From the NCBI GenBank assembly GCA_017612655.1, contig JAGAFM010000037.1, positions 1-10,294 on the forward strand: 10,294 nt of DNA. Reading direction: 5' to 3'. Below, piece after piece: positions 6,120-10,294 of this stretch (within the stretch, counting starts at the first letter, position 1; each line of letters starts with the position of its first letter). Origin of the DNA: Clostridia bacterium (GTDB lineage: Bacteria > Bacillota > Clostridia > Oscillospirales > CAG-272). Below the pieces are notes generated by a model. The model had not been told where the DNA came from and did no database searches. It saw nothing but the letters and a program-made list of their open reading frames with translations. The translations under genes were made by a program, and so were the position numbers.

Positions 6120-6677
6120 TTGAAAATTACCATGTACGGTTCGTCCAGCGACCGGATCCCCGCAACCTATCTGGACGGCGCACGAAGGTTCGGAGAAATG
6201 CTGGCGAAGAGAGGACACACCCTGTGCTTCGGCGCGGGAAATGAAGGCGTGATGGGTGCCGCCGCCCGCGGGGCAAAGGAGTCCGGAGGGACCGTGATCG
6301 GGATCCTTCCCGATTTCTTCCCGGACGGAATCGAGTATCCGGAGTGCACGTCCCTCCTTTACACGGATTCCATGCGGGAGCGGAAACGGATGCTGGAATC
6401 CGAGGCGGATGCGTTCGCCGTTCTCCCCGGCGGGGTAGGCACGTTCGACGAACTGTTCGAAACATATGCGCTCCGGGTTTTGGACTGCCACCGGAAACCG
6501 ATCGTCGTTTACAACATCGGTGGCTGGTTTGATCCGATGAAAGAAGTGCTGGACCACTCGGAACGGGAGGAGTTTCTTCTACGGAACTGGCGGGAGGATC
6601 TGTTTGTTTCGGATGATCTTTCCCGGATTTTTGAGTATCTGGAATCCGATGCCGCGATTCGGCCGGATGCAAACTGA
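6120..6677 (+). CDS. LOG family (TIGR00730-type) nucleotide 5'-monophosphate phosphoribohydrolase
   Basis: This 185-residue Rossmann-like enzyme is of the LOG/YvdD family, whose studied members split nucleoside 5'-monophosphates (AMP or cytokinin ribotides) into base and ribose 5-phosphate. Seen in the sequence are the N-terminal ITMYGSSSD, the FGAGNEGVMGAAARGA glycine-rich region (37-52), the SMRERKRML segment (84-92), and the signature PGGVGTFDELFE with PGG at 103-105 and Glu111. The usual MHERK motif reads MRERK here, with Arg86 in place of His while Arg88 and Lys89 are kept. TTG at 6120 is the start because AAAGGAGA precedes it with good spacing; the ATG at 6132 has no such site. It lies 26 nt ahead of ychF and is probably co-transcribed with it. 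The bacterial substrate and purpose are unknown. Confidence 0.9.
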   Translation: MKITMYGSSSDRIPATYLDGARRFGEMLAKRGHTLCFGAGNEGVMGAAARGAKESGGTVIGILPDFFPDGIEYPECTSLLYTDSMRERKRMLESEADAFAVLPGGVGTFDELFETYALRVLDCHRKPIVVYNIGGWFDPMKEVLDHSEREEFLLRNWREDLFVSDDLSRIFEYLESDAAIRPDAN

Positions 6678-6703
6678 TATATAAGGAAAGGAAGGAACGA
6701 ACC

Positions 6704-7798
6704 TTGAAACTCGGAATCGTCGGGCTGCCGAACGTCGGCAAATCCACCCTGTTCAATGCGATCACGGACGCCGGGGCGGAGTGCGCCAACTATCCGTTCT
6801 GCACCATCGAACCGAACGTCGGAGTTGTCGCAGTCGCGGACAAGCGCCTCGACAAACTGGCGGAGATGTACGATCCCCTGAAGAAAACGCCTGCCGTGAT
6901 TGAGTTCGTGGATATCGCGGGTCTGGTGAGAGGCGCGTCCAAAGGGGAGGGGCTCGGGAACAAGTTCCTGTCCCACATCCGGGAAATGGATGCCATCGTT
7001 CATGTCGTGCGCTGTTTCGAGAACAGCGACATCGTCCATGTGGAGGGAAGAATCGATCCGATCTCCGACGTGGAAATCATCAATATGGAACTGATCTTCT
7101 CGGATCTGGAAGTTCTGGACCGCAGAATCGACCGTCTGGAAAAGCAGCTCAAGGGAGACCGATCCGTATCCGGTGACATCGCGGTCCTGAAAAGGATCCG
7201 GGAGGCACTGGCGGAGGGGAAATCCGCACGCACCGTGGAGCTGTCCGACGACGAACGCGCCGCGCTTTCCGAGGTTTCCCTTTTGTCCATGAAGCCCGTG
7301 ATCTACGTGGCCAACATCTCCGAGGAGGAGGTCGGAACGGATCTTTCCGGCAATGCGGGATATCAGGCGCTCGCCGCCTACGCGAGGGAAGAGGGTTCCG
7401 GAATCCTTCCCGTCTGCGCCTCTATCGAGGCGGAGATCGCGGAACTGTCCCCCGAGGACAAAGCGGTCTTTCTCGAAGATCTCGGGCTGAAAGAGAGCGG
7501 GCTGGATCGTCTGGTCCGGGAAAGCTATGCGCTCCTCGGCCTGATCAGTTTCCTGACCGCCGGACACGATGAGTGCCGGGCGTGGACCATCCGGAAGGGA
7601 ACCAGGGCCCCGCAGGCGGCCGGAAAGATTCACACGGATTTCGAACGCGGCTTTATCCGCGCGGAAGTTATTTCCTTTGAGGATCTGATGGCGTGCGGGA
7701 CGATGACTGCCGCGAAGGAGAAAGGTCTCGTCCGCTCGGAAGGCAAAGAATACGTCATGAGGGACGGAGACATCGTTCTGTTCCGGTTCAACGTCTGA
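6704..7798 (+). CDS. ychF: Redox-responsive ribosome-associated ATPase YchF (OLA1/Obg-like)
   Basis: This is a full-length 364-residue member of the near-universal YchF family of P-loop proteins. It prefers ATP over GTP, associates with ribosomes and is linked to oxidative-stress responses. The order is the P-loop GLPNVGKST (7-15), switch region TIEPNVG (34-40), DIAG (70-73), the helical insertion (about 130-195), the divergent G4 motif NISE (204-207) that explains ATP preference, and the C-terminal TGS domain (about 281-364) ending IVLFRFNV. The hydrolysis-linked histidine is seen at position 91 (FLSHIRE). TTG at 6704 is the only start that gives the canonical MKLGIVG N-terminus, and it has AAGGAAAGGAAGG upstream. 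It is second gene of the LOG/ychF unit and ends at the shared terminator facing htpG. Confidence 0.97.
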   Translation: MKLGIVGLPNVGKSTLFNAITDAGAECANYPFCTIEPNVGVVAVADKRLDKLAEMYDPLKKTPAVIEFVDIAGLVRGASKGEGLGNKFLSHIREMDAIVHVVRCFENSDIVHVEGRIDPISDVEIINMELIFSDLEVLDRRIDRLEKQLKGDRSVSGDIAVLKRIREALAEGKSARTVELSDDERAALSEVSLLSMKPVIYVANISEEEVGTDLSGNAGYQALAAYAREEGSGILPVCASIEAEIAELSPEDKAVFLEDLGLKESGLDRLVRESYALLGLISFLTAGHDECRAWTIRKGTRAPQAAGKIHTDFERGFIRAEVISFEDLMACGTMTAAKEKGLVRSEGKEYVMRDGDIVLFRFNV

Positions 7799-7817
7799 CC
7801 TGGGCAAACAAGAAAGA

Positions 7818-7848
7818 GGGCCGGGCTCCCTGTTCGGGGGTCCGGCCC
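7818..7848. terminator. Bidirectional intrinsic terminator between ychF and htpG
   Basis: GGGCCGG (7818-7824) pairs with CCGGCCC (7842-7848), and the stem continues inward to a TGTTC loop. On the - strand the stem is followed by TCTTTCTTGTTT, a good U-rich tail for htpG, 38 nt after its stop. On the + strand the tail GTTCCTTGT is weaker but usable for ychF, 19 nt after its stop. Confidence 0.8.
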
Positions 7849-7886
7849 GTTCCTTGTGATACGGTTTTGCGGTTTCGTTCCTGTCG

Positions 7887-9797
7887 TCAGACCATCAGCT
7901 CGCAGATGAGCGAGGACAGCTCCGCCGGATTCTCTACGGACATTCCTCCGATCAGGCGGGCCTGCGCATAGAGGATTTTCGCGTAGGACGCGAGTTTGTC
8001 CCGGTCGTTTTCGCTGAGGTCCTTCAGCTTGGCGGCAATCGGGTGGTTTGCGTTGATTTCCAGAACGGTCTGCGCCTTTGCCTTGTCTTCGGACGCACCC
8101 GGCATCTTGTTGATAACCCGTTCCATCTCCACGGAGAGTCCTCCCTCGCTGGAGAGACAGACCGGATAGTTCTTGAGAGCTCCGGTGAACCGGACGGCGG
8201 AAACCGCGTCTCCGAGAGCCTCCTTCATGACGTTCAGCAGATCGGCTGAGTCCTCGTTCTCCTTCTTGACGGCTTCCTTTTCTTCCTCCGAAGAGAGTTC
8301 GGCGTCTTCGGCGCAGACGTTGACGAATTCCTTCTCGTCGTAGTTGCGCAGGATCTTGAAGACGAATTCGTCGACGTCGTCCGTCAGGTACAGGACTTCG
8401 TATCCCTTCTCCTTGGCGGCTTCGGTCTGCGGAAGCATTTCGATCTTGTCCACGGTTTCCCCGCAGGCGTAATAGATCTTCTTCTGGGATTCCGGCATCC
8501 GGGAGACGTACTCCTTCAGTGTGACGAGTTTCTTCTCGGCTGAGGAGGTGAACAGGGCGAGATCCTGAAGGACATCCCGGTTCATGCCGTAGTGATCGTA
8601 CAGACCGAATTTGATCTGCATCCCGAAGGCATGCCAGAACGCCTCGTAGCCTTCCCGGTCGGATTCCAGCTTTTTCGCCAGTTCGTTTTTGATTTTCTTT
8701 TCGATTGTTTTCGCGATCAGCTTGACCTGGTGGTCATGCTGGAGCATTTCCCTTGAGACGTTCAGCGAAAGATCCGCCGAATCGACCAGACCGCGGACGA
8801 ATCCGAAGTAGTCCGGAATCAGATCCGCGCACTTTTCCATGATGAGGACGCCGCTGGAATACAGCTGAATCCCCTTCTCGTAATCCTTCGTATAATAATT
8901 GAACGGGGCGTGCTGCGGAACAAACAGCAGGGAATCGAAGGTGGCGGTTCCTTCCGATTTGAAGTGAATGGTCATTCCGGGAGCTTCGTAGTCGTAGAAC
9001 TTGTCGCGGTAGAAGGCGGCGTACTCCTCCTCGGTCACCTCCGAGGGACGCTTCTTCCAGAGCGGAACCATGGAGTTGAGCGTTTCGTCCTCCGTCACGG
9101 TTTCGTACTCGGGATCCTTGCCGTCCGTGCCGGTTCCCTCCTTGAGTTTCTGGTTCTCGACCTGCATCCGGATGGGGTAGCGGATGTAATCGGAGTATTT
9201 CTTGACCAGACTGCGGATACGGTAGGTGTCGAGAAATTCGGAATAGTTCTCATTCTCCGAATCTTCCCGGAGGTGAAGCAGAATATCCGTGCCGTTTCCT
9301 TCCTTTTCGCAGGGCTCGACCGTATAGCCGTCCACGCCTTCCGAACGCCAGCAGAAGGCGCTGTCGGAACCGTACGCGCGGCTTGTTACGGTGATGCGGT
9401 CCGCCACCATGAACGAAGAGTAGAATCCGACGCCGAACTGTCCGATGATGTCGATGTCTTCCTTCGATTCGTTTTCCTTTTTAAAGTCCATGGAGCCGGA
9501 GCGGGCAATCGTGCCCAGGTTGTTCTCCAGTTCCTCCGCCGTCATGCCGCAGCCGTTGTCGCGGATCAGAAGGGTTCTCGCCTCCTTGTCCGGGATCAGA
9601 CGGATTTCGTAATCGCCCCGGTTCAGCGTGACGGAGTCGTCTGTCAGAGAGCGGTAGTACAGTTTGTCGATGGCGTCGCTGGCGTTGGAGATCAGCTCCC
9701 GCAGGAAGATTTCCTTGTGGGTGTAGATGGAGTTGATCATCATGTCCAGCAGTTTCTTCGATTCCGTCTTAAACTGCTTCTTTCTTTCGGTTGCCAT
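7887..9797 (-). CDS. htpG: Molecular chaperone HtpG (bacterial Hsp90)
   Basis: This 636-residue cytoplasmic Hsp90 is an ATP-driven dimeric chaperone that remodels client proteins with the DnaK system. The Bergerat ATP-binding fold is intact: Glu34 and Asn38 in LRELISNASDA, Asp80 and Gly84 in DNGCGM, the lid GTIARSGS (95-102), GQFGVGFYSSF (119-129) and Gly169-Thr170 (GNGT). The middle domain carries the catalytic-loop arginine Arg349 in LSLNVSREMLQ. The C-terminal dimerisation domain runs to the stop and contains an acidic Glu/Lys-rich stretch near 510-530. ATG at 9797 follows GGAAAGGAA by 8 nt. The gene stands alone, with its own promoter and a CIRCE operator upstream, and converges on ychF at a shared terminator. 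Confidence 0.98.
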   Translation of the reverse strand: MATERKKQFKTESKKLLDMMINSIYTHKEIFLRELISNASDAIDKLYYRSLTDDSVTLNRGDYEIRLIPDKEARTLLIRDNGCGMTAEELENNLGTIARSGSMDFKKENESKEDIDIIGQFGVGFYSSFMVADRITVTSRAYGSDSAFCWRSEGVDGYTVEPCEKEGNGTDILLHLREDSENENYSEFLDTYRIRSLVKKYSDYIRYPIRMQVENQKLKEGTGTDGKDPEYETVTEDETLNSMVPLWKKRPSEVTEEEYAAFYRDKFYDYEAPGMTIHFKSEGTATFDSLLFVPQHAPFNYYTKDYEKGIQLYSSGVLIMEKCADLIPDYFGFVRGLVDSADLSLNVSREMLQHDHQVKLIAKTIEKKIKNELAKKLESDREGYEAFWHAFGMQIKFGLYDHYGMNRDVLQDLALFTSSAEKKLVTLKEYVSRMPESQKKIYYACGETVDKIEMLPQTEAAKEKGYEVLYLTDDVDEFVFKILRNYDEKEFVNVCAEDAELSSEEEKEAVKKENEDSADLLNVMKEALGDAVSAVRFTGALKNYPVCLSSEGGLSVEMERVINKMPGASEDKAKAQTVLEINANHPIAAKLKDLSENDRDKLASYAKILYAQARLIGGMSVENPAELSSLICELMV

Positions 9798-9831
9798 TCT
9801 ATCAGTTCCTTTCCAGTTGCAGAGATCTTGT

Positions 9832-9858
9832 TTAGCACTCGAACCAAAAGAGTGCTAA
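9832..9858 (-). promoter_or_regulatory. CIRCE element (HrcA operator) controlling htpG
   Basis: TTAGCACTC-N9-GAGTGCTAA is a perfect match to the CIRCE consensus, with arms at 9832-9840 and 9850-9858. It lies just downstream of the -10 box, covering the predicted transcription start and early leader of htpG, so HrcA binding would block transcription until heat stress. It is 34 nt ahead of the htpG start codon. Confidence 0.96.
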
Positions 9859-9861
9859 TAC

Positions 9862-9889
9862 ATTATAGCACACCGGAACGGAAAGTCAA
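9862..9889 (-). promoter_or_regulatory. Sigma-A promoter of htpG
   Basis: Read on the - strand, TTGACT (9889-9884) and TATAAT (9867-9862) are separated by 16 nt, and TG precedes the -10 box by one base (TGCTATAAT). The start of transcription would fall inside the adjacent CIRCE arm. Confidence 0.9.
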
Positions 9890-10033
9890 GCAGGGGCAGA
9901 AAAATTCACCACATATCCCTTTTTTGTTCATAAATCGAGGGAAAATCGGGCTATAAGAGCGGTTTTGGGGGCAATAATTGTGCATAATTTCCATAGAAGT
10001 CCTTTATCCTGGGGTCGCAAACAGGCATTAATA

Positions 10034-10061
10034 ACAAATTCGGCCGGAAGCGGAAATTTGT
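10034..10061. repeat. Inverted repeat directly upstream of the rRNA-type promoter
   Basis: ACAAATT (10034-10040) and AATTTGT (10055-10061) are exact reverse complements separated by a 14-nt GC-rich spacer. The second arm ends 2 nt before the -35 hexamer at 10064. It could be a protein-binding site or an UP-like AT-rich contact region. No regulator is identified. Confidence 0.45.
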
Positions 10062-10063
10062 GC

Positions 10064-10092
10064 TTGACAAGGAAAAAGGGATGTAGTATAAT
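10064..10092 (+). promoter_or_regulatory. Strong consensus promoter, probably of an rRNA operon
   Basis: TTGACA (10064-10069) and TATAAT (10087-10092) are both perfect with an ideal 17-nt spacer. It is divergent from htpG. Together with the boxA-like sequence and hairpins downstream it looks like a stable-RNA promoter. Confidence 0.88.
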
Positions 10093-10098
10093 AGCGAG

Positions 10099-10294
10099 GC
10101 TTCGCCTCCGGCGGGGTACGCTGCGAGAGAGAGGGAGAGAACCTCTCTCAGGTCAGCGAACTGGTCCTTGAAAATTGAACAACGAAAGATTGTACGAAGC
10201 AGACCGGGAGAGAGATCCCGGTCAAGTTCTCGACAATTCCAAAAGTTTTACAGACTCAAAGAAGTAAGCAAAGAGCGAAAATCAAGCTCGAGTA
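10099..10294 (+). other. Untranslated leader, probably of a 16S-23S-5S rRNA operon cut by the window edge
   Basis: No credible gene is present here. After the promoter come GAGGC/GCCTC (10096-10108), then a long hairpin with outer stem CGCTG/CAGCG (10119-10123 and 10154-10158) and inner stem GAGAGAGG/CCTCTCTC (10127-10134 and 10142-10149). The sequence TCCTTGAAAATTGAACAAC (10165-10183) follows and resembles the boxA-type antitermination region found ahead of 16S genes in Gram-positive bacteria. A last hairpin, GACCGGGA/TCCCGGTC, spans 10202-10223. The mature 16S start is not in the window, so the assignment is inferred from the promoter strength, boxA-like motif and lack of a reading frame. 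Confidence 0.6.

Noticed and set aside
6509..7807. 432-codon - strand open frame opposite ychF
   Set aside because: It is a shadow of a highly conserved ychF in GC-rich DNA, with no ribosome site or recognisable domain.
8910..9956. 348-codon + strand open frame opposite htpG
   Set aside because: It is antisense to conserved Hsp90 sequence and runs through the htpG promoter and CIRCE; no family features are visible.
10124..10149. GA/CT-rich stretch considered as a simple-sequence repeat
   Set aside because: It forms a hairpin with flanking complementary arms in the leader, which explains it better than a microsatellite.
9965..10171. Short open frame across the rRNA-type promoter
   Set aside because: It contains the -35 and -10 boxes and the leader hairpins and has no ribosome binding site.

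Overview
The window looks like a chromosomal segment from a GC-rich member of the Bacillota, most likely class Clostridia (GC judged by eye, not computed). The evidence is strong purine-rich Shine-Dalgarno sites, TTG and GTG starts behind them, consensus sigma-A promoters (TTGACA/TATAAT type), a perfect CIRCE heat-shock operator, and gene families typical of Clostridia. No species can be named from the sequence alone.

Layout. Positions 1 to about 700 hold most of an IS200/IS605-family element: a lone tnpA (HUH transposase) on the + strand, its structured leader, and a hairpin-rich right end. The left tip lies at or outside the window edge. The DNA here is visibly more AT-rich than the rest. 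Next, on the - strand, is an oligosaccharide/lipid flippase of the Wzx/MurJ-like superfamily (730-2193), divergent from a membrane-anchored VanY-type D-Ala-D-Ala carboxypeptidase (2341-3354). Then come pgeF, a peptidoglycan-editing/multicopper-oxidase-like protein (3501-4292), and a GtrA-family membrane protein (4335-4856). This forms a loose cell-envelope neighbourhood.

A strong promoter overlapping the stop codon of the GtrA gene drives tRNA-Arg(ACG) and tRNA-Trp(CCA), followed by a terminator near 5087-5128. An alpha/beta hydrolase of unknown substrate follows (5197-5946). A two-gene unit with its own consensus promoter then encodes a LOG-family nucleotide phosphoribohydrolase (6120-6677) and the universal ATPase YchF (6704-7798). 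It converges on htpG (Hsp90, 7887-9797, - strand) across a shared bidirectional terminator.

htpG has a clear extended -10 promoter with a perfect CIRCE operator at its start site, so HrcA control is expected. Divergent from it, a perfect sigma-A promoter (10064-10092) starts a leader with stable hairpins and a boxA-like element. This is the signature of an rRNA operon leader whose 16S gene would begin just past the right edge. Positions 9890-10033, between the two promoters, hold nothing I recognise.

Most of the region is ordinary housekeeping sequence. I did not find a new defence or mobile system. The points most worth a second look are the Shine-Dalgarno-masking hairpin and right-end hairpin array of the insertion sequence, CIRCE on htpG, the tRNA promoter embedded in a coding end, and matching C/A mismatches in both tRNAs.
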